64,000 nucleotides of DNA from a bacterium (GTDB taxonomy: Bacteria; Zhuqueibacterota; Zhuqueibacteria; Residuimicrobiales; Oceaniaggregativiventaceae). Positions 28,725-38,214 of the stretch are shown here, in pieces. The first letter of the stretch is position 1. Each line of letters begins with the position of its first letter. Below the pieces are notes generated by a model. The model made no database searches and was not told the DNA's origin. It saw nothing but the letters and a program-made list of their open reading frames with translations. Both the position numbers and the translations under genes were made by a program. The DNA lies in the NCBI GenBank assembly GCA_029565675.1, contig JAKQNP010000062.1, positions 1 to 64,000 of the forward strand, in the 5' to 3' direction.

Positions 28725-29231
28725 TCAGGGGCTTTGTCGGTCGCTTGTTTGCAGAATGCTGCTCATGAGCAGGGCATCTTCGCCGGTTGTTGGATAATAG
28801 TTGGGCCGGACACCGACCACGCGAAAACCAAAACGTCGATAAAGGCGAATCGCCTCGAGATTCGATCGCCGCACTTCAAGATGAGCCACCACAGCTTGTT
28901 GCCGGCGTGCCTGGTCGAGGAGATTCCCCAGTAACCAGGCACCGATTCCACGACGGCGATATTCTGCCGCCACTGCCAGATTGGCGATATGAAATTCGTC
29001 TGCCAGCAACCAGCAAACTGCATAGCCGACCACCAGATCATTGATCACTGCTACATAACAGAGCGCATACTTGTTGTTCTCGATCTCCCAGCGGAACGAA
29101 TCTCTGGACCAGGGATCAGAGAACGCTGCGTGTTCCAGCTCGAGTATGCGATCGAGGTCTATGAGGCACATCGGCCGCAAAAGAAAATCTGTTTTTGGGG
29201 CTGGTGGCTGTTTGGCGGTTGCTTCTGGCAT
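28725..29231 (-). CDS. rimI: ribosomal protein S18 alanine N-acetyltransferase RimI-like
   Basis: 168 residues with a GNAT fold: LRPMCLIDLDRILELE, FSDPWSRDSFRWEI, YAVCWLLADEFHIANLAV, the acetyl-CoA loop YRRRGIGAWLLG (R-x-x-G-x-G/A), and RRSNLEAIRLYRRFGF. Family RimI members acetylate the S18 N terminus. The adjacent tsaB-tsaE suggests a link to the t6A cluster. The ATG lies 3 bases after the tsaB stop. Confidence 0.9.
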   Translation of the reverse strand: MPEATAKQPPAPKTDFLLRPMCLIDLDRILELEHAAFSDPWSRDSFRWEIENNKYALCYVAVINDLVVGYAVCWLLADEFHIANLAVAAEYRRRGIGAWLLGNLLDQARRQQAVVAHLEVRRSNLEAIRLYRRFGFRVVGVRPNYYPTTGEDALLMSSILQTSDRQSP

Positions 29232-29234
29232 CGT

Positions 29235-29891
29235 TTAAAAATAAGATTTTGGCCGACCGGCGATAAAATCGGCCAGATAATTGGGTTCCAGCGTGTCGGA
29301 ATCGGGTATGGATCCCTGCGCTGTTTTTTGCCGCGCCAGTTGCGCGACTGCTTTGGCATCGGCCAGGCAATATGGCATCGGCACCTCTCTGAACGGGTGG
29401 CCGGCAGGCAGCAGCTCGCATTGTCCGGTAATCCGGCAGTCAGGCGGAAAATAATTCACCAGCTTGTCGCGGTCAACAATGGCCACCGGCTGCAGCTCGC
29501 GCAAATCCACACCGTCATAGAGGCCGGCATAGACTTGCTCGGCCTTGGAGCGCAGCAGAACGCCGAGCGGGTTGGTGCCAGGCGGTGCTGCTGCGGCGAG
29601 CGCCTGCAGAGTCGGCACCGGGATCACCCGAATGCCAAACGGCATTGCCAAACCTTTTGCCAGCGACAGGCCGATGCGCAGGCCGGTAAACGAACCCGGG
29701 CCGGTCGAAACGGCGATGGCCGACAATTCTTGTGCGGAAATCCCGCAATGGTCGAGCAACATGCGCACCGCATCGGCGATGCACCGCTGATGGGCATTTT
29801 TAATGTTCAGTCGATATTCTGCCAGCAGGTCTTGTCCGTCGAATAAGGCCATGCTGCAGATTTGAGTCGCTGTTTCAAGGGCGAGAAGCAT
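29235..29891 (-). CDS. tsaB: tRNA N6-threonylcarbamoyladenosine synthesis protein TsaB
   Basis: About 218 residues with the ASKHA-type fold: LALETATQICSMAL, GPGSFTGLRIGLSLAKGLA and the GQCELLPAG region. TsaB is the partner that stabilises TsaD in the t6A37 modification of tRNAs reading ANN codons. ATG 29891 gives the normal start; TTG 29900 lacks a better ribosome site. Sits between rimI and tsaE. Confidence 0.94.
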   Translation of the reverse strand: MLLALETATQICSMALFDGQDLLAEYRLNIKNAHQRCIADAVRMLLDHCGISAQELSAIAVSTGPGSFTGLRIGLSLAKGLAMPFGIRVIPVPTLQALAAAAPPGTNPLGVLLRSKAEQVYAGLYDGVDLRELQPVAIVDRDKLVNYFPPDCRITGQCELLPAGHPFREVPMPYCLADAKAVAQLARQKTAQGSIPDSDTLEPNYLADFIAGRPKSYF

Positions 29892-29924
29892 ATCGCGCAA
29901 GGTTTATCACCAGAATTTTCGAGT

Positions 29925-30395
29925 TCAACCCAAACAGTACAATTCGATTTCACGCCGATTTTCCCATTCCGGCGCAAATCGCCACAAAAAATGCATCTCA
30001 TAGTGCGACGGCGGCAACAAGTGGGCGGCTACCTCCGGCCATTCGATCAGGCAGATGCCGTTGCCGAAAAAATAGTCCTCCAGTCCGAGTTCCGCCAGTT
30101 CTTCGGCAGCACCGATTCGATAAAAATCAAAGTGATAAATCGGCAGTCGGCCGCGGTATTCGTTGACCAGGGTGAAAGTCGGGCTGGTGATGGGCTCGTC
30201 AACGCCCAGACCACGACACACACCGCGGATGCAGGTTGTCTTGCCGCTACCCAGATCCCCATGCAAAGCGATGAGATCGCCGGCCTGCAAACGGTTGGCC
30301 AGGCGGCCACCAAAATTCTTCGTGAATTCGGCGCTCTCGCTGGTGAATTTTTCGATCAGGGTCTTTTCCCGCTTTTCTGGTCTCATCCGCCTCAT
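29925..30395 (-). CDS. tsaE: tRNA threonylcarbamoyladenosine ATPase TsaE
   Basis: 156 residues: Walker A GDLGSGKTTCIRG, SPTFTLVNEY, HFDFYRIG and the CLIEWPE box, all typical of TsaE. It is the ATPase that cycles the TsaBD complex. Starts 4 bases after the porX stop, so it is translated from the same message. Confidence 0.95.
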   Translation of the reverse strand: MRRMRPEKREKTLIEKFTSESAEFTKNFGGRLANRLQAGDLIALHGDLGSGKTTCIRGVCRGLGVDEPITSPTFTLVNEYRGRLPIYHFDFYRIGAAEELAELGLEDYFFGNGICLIEWPEVAAHLLPPSHYEMHFLWRFAPEWENRREIELYCLG

Positions 30396-30399
30396 CCAC

Positions 30400-31962
30400 T
30401 CACTTGCTGTCCAGAGTGATCAGCGGCAAAATCATTTCTTCCAACGAAATCCCGCCGTGTTGAAAGCTGTCCGCATAATAGTTCAAATAATAGTGATAGT
30501 TGGTCGGATAAACAAAATAATAGTCTTCTTTTGCGATCAGGTAGTTGCTGTTGATCCCGCGCGCCGGCAAATGGTAGGTGCTGGGATCTTTGATGAGCAT
30601 CGCATGTTTGCTGTCGGCTTTGATATTGCGGCCATATTTGTAGCGAAGGCTGGTTGTCGTCTCGCGATCGCCGATCACCTTGGCGCCGCGCAGGCCCCGT
30701 ATACTGCCGTGGTCAGAGGTGATAATCACCCGGGCACCCGAATCCGAGAGTTCGCGCAACGCTTCATAGATGTGAGAGTGTTCGAACCAGGATTTTGTCA
30801 TCGAACGGAAAGCCGCTTCGTTGGGGATCATTTCTTTGATCAGATTGGATGAACTGCGCGAATGCGCCAGGATATCGACAAAGTTGATCACAATTGCCGA
30901 TAAGGGAACAGACGCGAATTCGCTGATTCGTTTGCTGACCGCGCGGGCTTCCTGCAGGTCGAGAATTTTTGCGTATTTGGTATTCGATTTCAGCCCAACC
31001 CGCAGACGCTCCAGTTGATTGTCCAAAAGCTGGTGCTCGTGCCGATTGCGGCTAAAATCGTCGTTTTCGGTGCCTTCCAGATAGAGGTCGGGAATCGATT
31101 TCTCGATGGCATCAGGGAAAAGGCCGCTGAACAGCGCATTTCGGGAGTAGGGAGTCGCGGTCGGCAGTATGGAGAACTGGTAATCGCGGCTGATGCGAAA
31201 ATAGTTGTGCAACAAAGGCTCGACGACCATCCAGTGGTCGAGGCGCAGATTGTCGATGATGATGAGAACGGTGTTGATGCCCTCGCGCACTCCAGGGAGA
31301 ACCGCCTGTGGGATGACGTCCACCGACATCTTGGGCCGATCGCTGGAATGGATCCATTCGACATAGTTGCGCTCGACAAAGCGGGCGAATTCGATGTTGC
31401 ATGCGCGTTTTTGATCCTGCAAGGTTTGCTGGAGCCCCAGATCGGGATGTGAATCCAACTCGACATCCCATTCGGACAAACGGCTGTGGATATCGATCCA
31501 ATCGCGCCAATCCATGGGGCTGAGCAGCTGTCTGGCGATCTGGTTGAACTCGACTGCATAATCGCGCGAAATCCGCTCGCCGGTGATTTTGTTTTTCTCC
31601 AGCTTTTTTTTGCACACCAACAAGATCTGGCTGGGATTGACCGGCTTGGTCAGGTAGTCATCAATTTTATTGCCGATCGCATCTTCCATGAGCTGTTCTT
31701 CTTCGCTCTTGGTAATCATGATCACCGGCGTTCCCGGGGCAAGAGTTTTCAGTTCCCCGAGAGCCGTCAAACCGTCCATGCCGTTCATCATCTCGTCAAG
31801 CAGAATCAGATCAAAGGTCTGTTTTTTAACCAGTTCGATTGCGTCTTCCGCATTGGTCAGGGGTGTGACCTGGTAACCTTTTTCCTGCAGAAAGATGATG
31901 TGTGGTCTGAGCAATTCGATTTCATCATCCACCCACAGCACATGTCCCTTGTCTTCAGTCAA
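30400..31962 (-). CDS. porX: PorX-type response regulator with PglZ (alkaline phosphatase-like) domain
   Basis: 520 residues. Receiver domain: DDE at 12-14, phospho-acceptor D56 (LILLDEMMNG), TKS and KPV. The C-terminal part is a PglZ domain (INTVLIIIDNLRLDHW, LPTATPYSRNALFSG, VIITSDHGSIRG). In Bacteroidetes PorX, with histidine kinase PorY and an ECF sigma, controls type IX secretion; its PglZ part cleaves oligonucleotides. That pathway fits the sorting-domain proteins at 12171 and 60668. The start is TTG, 5 bases after AGGAGG. It begins the porX-tsaE-tsaB-rimI unit. No PorY is seen here. Confidence 0.93.
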   Translation of the reverse strand: MTEDKGHVLWVDDEIELLRPHIIFLQEKGYQVTPLTNAEDAIELVKKQTFDLILLDEMMNGMDGLTALGELKTLAPGTPVIMITKSEEEQLMEDAIGNKIDDYLTKPVNPSQILLVCKKKLEKNKITGERISRDYAVEFNQIARQLLSPMDWRDWIDIHSRLSEWDVELDSHPDLGLQQTLQDQKRACNIEFARFVERNYVEWIHSSDRPKMSVDVIPQAVLPGVREGINTVLIIIDNLRLDHWMVVEPLLHNYFRISRDYQFSILPTATPYSRNALFSGLFPDAIEKSIPDLYLEGTENDDFSRNRHEHQLLDNQLERLRVGLKSNTKYAKILDLQEARAVSKRISEFASVPLSAIVINFVDILAHSRSSSNLIKEMIPNEAAFRSMTKSWFEHSHIYEALRELSDSGARVIITSDHGSIRGLRGAKVIGDRETTTSLRYKYGRNIKADSKHAMLIKDPSTYHLPARGINSNYLIAKEDYYFVYPTNYHYYLNYYADSFQHGGISLEEMILPLITLDSK

Positions 31963-31989
31963 ACAAACCTCCTCTTGATTCTGACCTTA

Positions 31990-32018
31990 ATATTAGCGAT
32001 TTTTTCCTATTCAGTCAA
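31990..32018 (-). promoter_or_regulatory. predicted porX promoter
   Basis: On the minus strand TTGACT (32018-32013), a 17-base spacer and TAATAT (31995-31990) lie just before the ribosome site AGGAGG (31973-31968). Good agreement in order and spacing. Confidence 0.65.
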
Positions 32019-32082
32019 ACTCTTTTATCGGCATAAAAGTTGCGTCTTTTCCGACCCAATCGCCAGATGTAAAAACTCTAGC

Positions 32083-32111
32083 TTGCAATTGTTGAAAAAA
32101 TTTCTTATAAA
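32083..32111 (+). promoter_or_regulatory. predicted promoter of the topoisomerase IB gene
   Basis: TTGCAA (32083-32088), 17 bases, TATAAA (32106-32111). The leader to the ATG at 32335 would be about 215 bases, so control by a second, closer promoter is possible. Confidence 0.45.
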
Positions 32112-32334
32112 TAAAAATTTAATCAACCGCGCGGTTTTCTGCAGAGGAGAGGCATTGTAAATGCCGGTTTTGTTTCTGCAGTCTATCGCGGATCATCCTG
32201 TGGGAGGGAGATCGCTCCGGGTGCAAGGCTTCACAAGCGCTGAACCCAATCGGTGCTCCAGGAGCTTATTGACCCGTTTTTGCTCGGGATGGACATTTTG
32301 GGCGTGACGATCAATTGATTTGGAATCTTGCGTT

Positions 32335-34098
32335 ATGGAAAACACAGAGAAATTGTTTCAGCTCATCCACAACGGTATTTTGTTGCCCGAACCGCCGCCG
32401 TTCAGAGAGCTCTATCTCATGGCGCGGGGCAAGAAAGTGATGTTGACGCCAAAGCAAGAAGAGATGGCGATAGCCTGGTGTCGCAAAATCGGCACTCCTT
32501 ATGTCAACGATGTGGTCTTTATCCGCAATTTTCTTCAGGATTTCAGCCGTGAACTCGGCATTGCTCCGGTCCTGCGGCTCGACGAGATCGACTATGCAGC
32601 GGTACTGGAAGCAGTTCTTGCCGAACGAGCGGCCAAAGAAGCGATGAGCAAGGAAGAAAAGAAACGACTGGCTGCAGAGCGCAAGTCTGCGCGCGAAGAA
32701 TTGAAAGAAAGATACGGGTTTGCGATAGCCAACGGCCAGCGTATCGAATTGGCCAATTACATGGCTGAACCGAGCGGCATTTTCATGGGGCGCGGAAAAC
32801 ACCCCTTGCGCGGCCGCTGGAAAGAAGGGGCGACCCAGTCAGATGTGACCCTCAATCTCAGTCCTGATGCACCACCGGTTCCTGGGCAGTGGTGCGAAAT
32901 CGTTTGGCAACCGGACTCTTTGTGGGTCGCGCGATGGGAAGACAAACTCACCGGCAAGCTTAAATATATCTGGTTGCACGATACGGCCCCAATCAAACAA
33001 GCCCGCGAGGCGCAAAAATTCGACAAAGCGATCGAACTCTCGTCAACGATTGAAACGGTTCGCGAAGCGATTCTGCAAAATTTGACCAGCGACAATGCCA
33101 AGCGCCGGCGTATCGCCACTGCCTGTTATTTGATCGATGCCCTGTGCTTGCGGGTCGGCGATGAAAAAGATCCGGAGGAGGCCGATACCGTCGGTGCCAC
33201 CACTTTACGGCCGGAACACATCAAGCTGCATGACAACGGCGTAGCCGAATTTCGTTTTCTCGGCAAAGACTCGGTTTTGTGGCATAAAAAAATTCAGCTG
33301 CCGCAGATCGTACTGGACAATTTGCGCCAGTTGTCTGCTGCTGCCAAGCCGTCGAGCAACGGCAAAAAAACCGCTGCCGGCAAAAAACCGCAGCTATTTT
33401 ACGATATCAGCAGCCGCAATGTCAACGAATTCCTGCAGCAATTGATGCCGGGTCTGACCGCCAAAGTCTTTCGTACCCATCATGCGACCAATGCAGTCCT
33501 GACCAGTTTGCACGAGTCGGCGATCCTGCCAAAAGATCCCGAGTACCGCAAATGGGAAGCTGCCGTGCAGGCCAACACCCAGGCTGCGATTCTGTGCAAC
33601 CATACCAAACAGGCGCCGGCAAACTGGACTGAGCGCAAGAAACGATTCCGCGACCGCGAAAAGAGCGCGCGTGAGCGAATTTCCGCTCTGCAAAAAGAAC
33701 TGAAACGGCTTAAAGAGTCATTGCCGGTTTTGAAGCGCGAGGCGCGGGCACGCATCATCGCCGCCAGGGGCAAAGAAAAAAAGACGCAAGTGCGCGAACG
33801 CTATGAAATGCGCATCGCCGGCCTGGAAAAACGCATCACCGATGTGCGGCTGCGTGAAGAAAAAGCTCATCTGGCGTTGGGCAAGATTCAAACGCAGGCT
33901 GCTATTGCGATGAACAACCGATCCTGGAATCTCGGCACCAGTCAAAAATCCTACATCGATCCGCGCGTCTATTACAATTGGGGGAAAAAAGTAGATTATG
34001 ACGTGCTGGAAAAATATTATTCCAAACAGCTGCAGCGCAAGTTCATGTGGGTTAAAGAACAGGATCCGGATTACGAGCCAGAAGAGGAGGAAAATTAG
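32335..34098 (+). CDS. eukaryotic-type DNA topoisomerase IB
   Basis: 587 residues with the whole layout of eukaryotic topoisomerase I except the N-terminal tail. Core: GIFMGRGKHPLRGRWK, DVTLNLSPDAPPVP, KLKYIWLHD. Catalytic residues, by family alignment with human Top1: R273 (CLRVGDEK), K311 (FLGKDSV), R380 (AKVFRTHHAT), H423 (AILCNHTK) and nucleophile Y540 (SYIDPRVYYNW). A charged coiled-coil linker (about 430-525) precedes the Tyr. It should relax supercoils by a 3'-phosphotyrosine intermediate. Bacterial type IB enzymes known to most readers are much shorter (about 300-350). ATG 32335 is chosen over TTG 32320. Single gene with its own promoter. Confidence 0.95.
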   Translation: MENTEKLFQLIHNGILLPEPPPFRELYLMARGKKVMLTPKQEEMAIAWCRKIGTPYVNDVVFIRNFLQDFSRELGIAPVLRLDEIDYAAVLEAVLAERAAKEAMSKEEKKRLAAERKSAREELKERYGFAIANGQRIELANYMAEPSGIFMGRGKHPLRGRWKEGATQSDVTLNLSPDAPPVPGQWCEIVWQPDSLWVARWEDKLTGKLKYIWLHDTAPIKQAREAQKFDKAIELSSTIETVREAILQNLTSDNAKRRRIATACYLIDALCLRVGDEKDPEEADTVGATTLRPEHIKLHDNGVAEFRFLGKDSVLWHKKIQLPQIVLDNLRQLSAAAKPSSNGKKTAAGKKPQLFYDISSRNVNEFLQQLMPGLTAKVFRTHHATNAVLTSLHESAILPKDPEYRKWEAAVQANTQAAILCNHTKQAPANWTERKKRFRDREKSARERISALQKELKRLKESLPVLKREARARIIAARGKEKKTQVRERYEMRIAGLEKRITDVRLREEKAHLALGKIQTQAAIAMNNRSWNLGTSQKSYIDPRVYYNWGKKVDYDVLEKYYSKQLQRKFMWVKEQDPDYEPEEEEN

Positions 34099-34297
34099 TT
34101 CTTGGGCCAGGAGAGATGGATGCAGGTTTGAGGCGGTGGCTGTGCGGAAAGGGCTGTTCCGGAATGCGATTTTGTTGGTTGATTTTTATCTTTTACATCC
34201 TTAATTTTAACAGTCGATCGAACTGAAAACATCCCTGACAGCTGTAGTTTGCACGGGATGACAGCAATCGAGAATACATTATTGGGGAGGCAGTTCA

Positions 34298-35137
34298 ATG
34301 CGTTGGAAAGATCGTCGACAGAGCCAGAACGTGGAAGATCGCCGCGGTATCAGTACCGGCGCAATCGCAGGCGGGGGACTGGGGACTTTGCTGATTGTTG
34401 CGTTGGTTTGGATGCTGGGGGGAGACCCACAATCGGTCATCGATGTAATGGACAATCAGGTGGCTGTCAATCCGTCCACCATGACCGCCGAAGATAACGA
34501 ACGCGCTCAATTTGTCTCTGTGGTCTTGGGCGATACCGAGGAAGTCTGGGATTTGCTCTTTAAGCAATCCGGCTATCAATACCGCAAACCTCGTCTGGTG
34601 CTCTACAACGGCGCGGTTCAGTCTGCGTGCGGTTACTCGGGCGCGGCGACAGGGCCATTCTATTGTCCGGCAGATGAACGAGTCTATATCGACTTATCTT
34701 TTTATGATGAGATGACGCATAAATTAAGGGCATCCGGTGATTTTGCCTTTGCTTATGTGATCGCTCACGAGGTCGGACATCACGTGCAAAACCTCCTCGG
34801 TACCATGGATCAGGTCATGGCGATGCAAAACCGGGTCAGTCAAAAAGATTTCAATCAGATTATGGTCAGGCTGGAATTGCAAGCGGATTTCTATGCCGGA
34901 GTTTGGGCACACCATGCGCAAAAGATGTTCGACAGCCTCGAAGAGGGCGATATCGAGGAAGCGATGGGCGCGGCATCAGCGGTCGGCGACGATCGTTTGA
35001 TGAAACAGTCACAAGGTTATGTGATCCCCGATGCTTTTACCCACGGCACTTCGGAACAGCGTTCGCGCTGGTTCATGAAAGGGTACAGAACGGGCGATCC
35101 GGATCAGGGCGATACTTTCAGCGCCAAGGTGCTCTAA
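34298..35137 (+). CDS. neutral zinc metallopeptidase, YpfJ/KPN_02809 family
   Basis: 279 residues: short N terminus rich in Arg/Asp, one membrane helix (GGLGTLLIVALVWMLGG, about 25-42) and a zincin domain with HEVGHH (near 154-159) plus the glutamate in LELQADFYAGVWAH. CGYSGAATGPFYCPAD is typical of the family. Inner-membrane-anchored, active site outside. Function of the family is not established. Separate from the topoisomerase (200-base gap) and ended by a hairpin. Confidence 0.92.
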   Translation: MRWKDRRQSQNVEDRRGISTGAIAGGGLGTLLIVALVWMLGGDPQSVIDVMDNQVAVNPSTMTAEDNERAQFVSVVLGDTEEVWDLLFKQSGYQYRKPRLVLYNGAVQSACGYSGAATGPFYCPADERVYIDLSFYDEMTHKLRASGDFAFAYVIAHEVGHHVQNLLGTMDQVMAMQNRVSQKDFNQIMVRLELQADFYAGVWAHHAQKMFDSLEEGDIEEAMGAASAVGDDRLMKQSQGYVIPDAFTHGTSEQRSRWFMKGYRTGDPDQGDTFSAKVL

Positions 35138-35143
35138 ACGCAT

Positions 35144-35168
35144 GTGCCCGGAAAGCCGATCCGGGCAC
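35144..35168 (+). terminator. probable terminator after the metallopeptidase gene
   Basis: 9-bp perfect stem (GTGCCCGGA, 35144-35152, with TCCGGGCAC, 35160-35168) around a 7-base loop, followed by ACGACTTTTC. The T-run is weak. Confidence 0.6.
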
Positions 35169-35900
35169 ACGACTTTTCACTGTAACTGACCCGGCAGCCA
35201 ATCTGCGAGTTGGGCTGACAAAGAGGCATCACCATCCAATTCGGCTGGAACAGGCGCTGATGGTCACCATCCGGCTCTTGCTGAACACAGAAACCCGCAG
35301 GACGGCGGCAAAATCGCAAATGCGCTGCTCGATTCTTGCTTTTCAACGCGTGTTCGCCGACAAACCGCTGTTGGTTCAGCGATCGGTTTTTTGGTTGTTG
35401 AGCCAGAGGAGAGGAGTGTATCTCGCCCCCCCTTTCGATGCAATTGTGAACGAGTGCAACGGCGTTCCTCATCCCCCGCACGACAGCGATTGTTCTGGTC
35501 GGCCAACTTGATCGCGTCGCTTGCCGATCGAGCCGAAACCGGCCCTGCAAAGCTGCTCTTCAATCTTGTGAGTGGCAATCGATTTGATGACAGTTACAAT
35601 AGACACAAGTCAATGCCTGCATTAATCCGACCGCTTTTTTGCAAGCCAAGTCACCCCCGCAATTTCCATATCTGGAGATGTCTGTGGTTCAAATCTTTGA
35701 ATCCAATTTCCCAAAACACTCTGCCGCATACCGTGTCCTGCTTTGAAAATGGAATGAATTGCAGCAGAACGAATCGGAATCGGTTTCGAGAAAATCTGCA
35801 ACGATTAAAGGATTGGGTCGTTGATGGGGCCTGCGTATAGAACATCGGCGATTATTTGTGATAGATTCTTAACACTCGAAAATTTGAATAGGAGGTATTT
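35169..35900. other. intergenic region, no gene recognised
   Basis: Over 700 bases with no coding frame of protein-like composition on either strand. The longer frames (35391-35840 and 35134-35550) are Arg/Ser/Pro-rich out-of-frame readings with no ribosome site. Before 35901 there is only the AGGAGG of the next gene. Confidence 0.5.
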
Positions 35901-37952
35901 ATGCGACATCTTTTGCTGGCGGTTATGCTAATCGCTTCTTTTGGAACTCTGTTCGCCAAAGAAGCATCAATCAACGGCACATGGGAACTCGTACCCACGA
36001 TGTGTGAAAATGTTGATCTCAACACCCGCATCGACTTGACCGTTGAAGCTGATGACGGGCAGGCAGCTTTGATTTTCAGCCGTGGTCAACGAGGTCGCCC
36101 GGATACCCTGAAGCTCAATATCGATGGCAAGCCGAACAGAATTCCTGTTCGAAGCAAGTCTTCGATTACCACGCGATTCTCTGGAATTCATCTGGTGATG
36201 GGATTTGATCGGTTGATCACTGCGGGATGGCGGGATGATGGACGTACGCTGTGGCTGGAAGAGCAGGTGAAAGCGGAGATTTCGCAGGGCACGGCAACGC
36301 TGAAAGAAAACCATTCGTTCACGGTGTCCAATGACGGCGCTTTTCTCCGCTATCGCATCGATCGCGTTTCGCGGCCGCAACAACCGGCAGCGCTTTATGT
36401 TTTCAAGGTCAAAGGCAGTTTGCAGGCTCGCATGATGGCTCTGCAAGACGACTGGCTGGTGCAGGAAGGTCTGCAAGATCAGGTTTTGTTGATCGGCCTG
36501 CAGGGGCTGGTCAATCGCTATGGTGCCAACTTTTATCTCATCTATCCCGAAACCTGGCAATTCACCTACAGCAAACGTCTATATGAGTGGTATCGCGATG
36601 AGCGAGGCTATACTTTTGAAGAGTTGAGCACCATTGAACAGGCACTGCAAGCTTTTCGCGATAGGATCAAAGGTTATGTGGTTTGGGATAAAAACGTGCG
36701 CACCTCATTGACGGTGGCCTTGACCATCGCTGGTCTGGAGGATGCGGTGGTCGTCAGTGCAGAGCAGGTACCCATGCTGGACTCGCTTGGCTTTCGGGCG
36801 GTTGAAGACTTGCGCGGCAAGTTTACGGGAATGAACGATGCCGAGATCTACGGATGGGCAAAGGATCGGTACTGGTCGCGCTGCAGCCGCAAGTATTTGA
36901 TCTGGCTGGGCGGCCATGCCGGCAGGGAAATGAAACCTGGAGTGGCGGACTGGGGAGTTGCCAACCGCGTCTTTTTCCAGGATCTTTCGACCGATCCCAA
37001 GCACACAGAGGAATATGAAATGGCCAAGGGACTGCTGGCCGAAATGGACAAAGACGCTCTGATTATGGGTTGGCATTCCTACGCCAAGGACCGCGAGAGT
37101 CAACACGTTACTTTGTGTTCAAGTTACGGTTTGCCGGTGGAAGGGTTGCACAGCATCCCCAATGTCAGTTTTGAACACCATGTCGGTTTTTCAGAAGGTT
37201 TCACCTTTAAAAACAATCACAATATCGATCCGAACAAGAACTACACACCGGAGAAAAAAGTCTATCTGGCATGTATACAAACCGACGGCATCGGCATCGG
37301 TGCCTGGTTGAAACCCGGACGAGGTGAAATTCCCTATGCCTGGGAAACGCTGATGAACTACAGCTGGTTGGTGCCCAGTCTGCTGGAGTTTTTTTACGCC
37401 ACTTCCACACCCAACGATTATTTTATCGGTGCGCTTTCCGGTCCTGGTTATATGTATCCCAAAGCGGTGCCGCCTGACCAGTTGCCCGGTCTGATCCGGC
37501 GGGCCGATTCACTGATGAAAAAACTCGACCTGCGCGTTTTTGACATCATGGATCATTCTGTGCATGGACCCCAGGAAGAATACACCGATCTGACCCGATC
37601 GGTAGTCGATGCCTATTATGAAAATATGCCGGAGGCCATCGGATTCGTTAACGGCTACGGCCCAGCCAACACTTTTGACGTTCGCAACGGCAGACCTTTG
37701 ATATCGTTTGAATACTATTTGTCGCCTACTATTTCTGTGACAGAAGCCAGGGATGATTTGCTCGAACTGGCCAGGCTGAATGAAGCGCGGCCTTACTTTT
37801 TGCTGCTGCACATTCGCGAAACCAGCGATGTGGCGCGAGTCAAATCGATTCTCAATCAGTTGCCTGAATCGTTCGAGCTGGTTCCGTTGGATGTTTTCAT
37901 CAGAATGGCCGGCAAGAATCCGACCTTCACCCGTCGGATGATCGAAAGATAG
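35901..37952 (+). CDS. exported GxGYxYP-domain protein (putative glycoside hydrolase)
   Basis: 683 residues. Signal peptide (MRHLLLAVMLIASFGTLFA), a beta-rich N-terminal part (about 22-165), then the GxGYxYP domain with the namesake GPGYMYP near residue 514 and conserved ALYVFKVKGS, WLVQEGLQDQ, LIWLGGHAGREM, GWHSYAKDRESQHV. This family is classed as putative glycoside hydrolase by fold and context; activity is not proven. AGGAGG precedes the ATG. It heads a cluster with a lipoprotein, an ABC uptake system and a BNR protein, supporting a role with external glycans. Confidence 0.85.
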   Translation: MRHLLLAVMLIASFGTLFAKEASINGTWELVPTMCENVDLNTRIDLTVEADDGQAALIFSRGQRGRPDTLKLNIDGKPNRIPVRSKSSITTRFSGIHLVMGFDRLITAGWRDDGRTLWLEEQVKAEISQGTATLKENHSFTVSNDGAFLRYRIDRVSRPQQPAALYVFKVKGSLQARMMALQDDWLVQEGLQDQVLLIGLQGLVNRYGANFYLIYPETWQFTYSKRLYEWYRDERGYTFEELSTIEQALQAFRDRIKGYVVWDKNVRTSLTVALTIAGLEDAVVVSAEQVPMLDSLGFRAVEDLRGKFTGMNDAEIYGWAKDRYWSRCSRKYLIWLGGHAGREMKPGVADWGVANRVFFQDLSTDPKHTEEYEMAKGLLAEMDKDALIMGWHSYAKDRESQHVTLCSSYGLPVEGLHSIPNVSFEHHVGFSEGFTFKNNHNIDPNKNYTPEKKVYLACIQTDGIGIGAWLKPGRGEIPYAWETLMNYSWLVPSLLEFFYATSTPNDYFIGALSGPGYMYPKAVPPDQLPGLIRRADSLMKKLDLRVFDIMDHSVHGPQEEYTDLTRSVVDAYYENMPEAIGFVNGYGPANTFDVRNGRPLISFEYYLSPTISVTEARDDLLELARLNEARPYFLLLHIRETSDVARVKSILNQLPESFELVPLDVFIRMAGKNPTFTRRMIER

Positions 37953-37986
37953 AAGCGACCGATCTTTGTCTGTCAGTTCGCTGTCT

Positions 37987-38014
37987 AGCGGCCGGGCGTC
38001 TGTGTCCGGCCGCT
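37987..38014 (+). terminator. hairpin after the GxGYxYP gene
   Basis: 9-bp stem AGCGGCCGG (37987-37995) with CCGGCCGCT (38006-38014), 10-base loop. Only a short T-run follows (AATTTTC), so it may be an RNA-stability or pause hairpin. Confidence 0.5.
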
Positions 38015-38214
38015 GGCAATTTTCAGCGAGGTGCCATTTTCTCTTGCATCGATTTTTTAAAATCTGTATGTTATCGCGTCATGACCTCTGCGCGGCCTGC
38101 CCCGCAGGAACTTTCACGCCACGAGTTATCGGTCACCCGACATGGCGTCGAACAGATCTATTACATCGAAAATGATTCTCCAATCGGCAAACCAAAGCAA
38201 AGGAGAACCAAGAT

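Larger units (their letters stand above)
31963..32334. other. divergent intergenic region
   Basis: No coding frame with protein-like composition. It holds two outward promoters, one for porX (31990-32018) and one for the topoisomerase gene (32083-32111). The part 32150-32300 is G+C-rich without a clear signal. Confidence 0.5.

Noticed and set aside
35391-35840. 149-residue plus-strand frame in the gap before the GxGYxYP gene
   Set aside because: Low-complexity Arg/Ser/Asn-rich, no ribosome site, no family.
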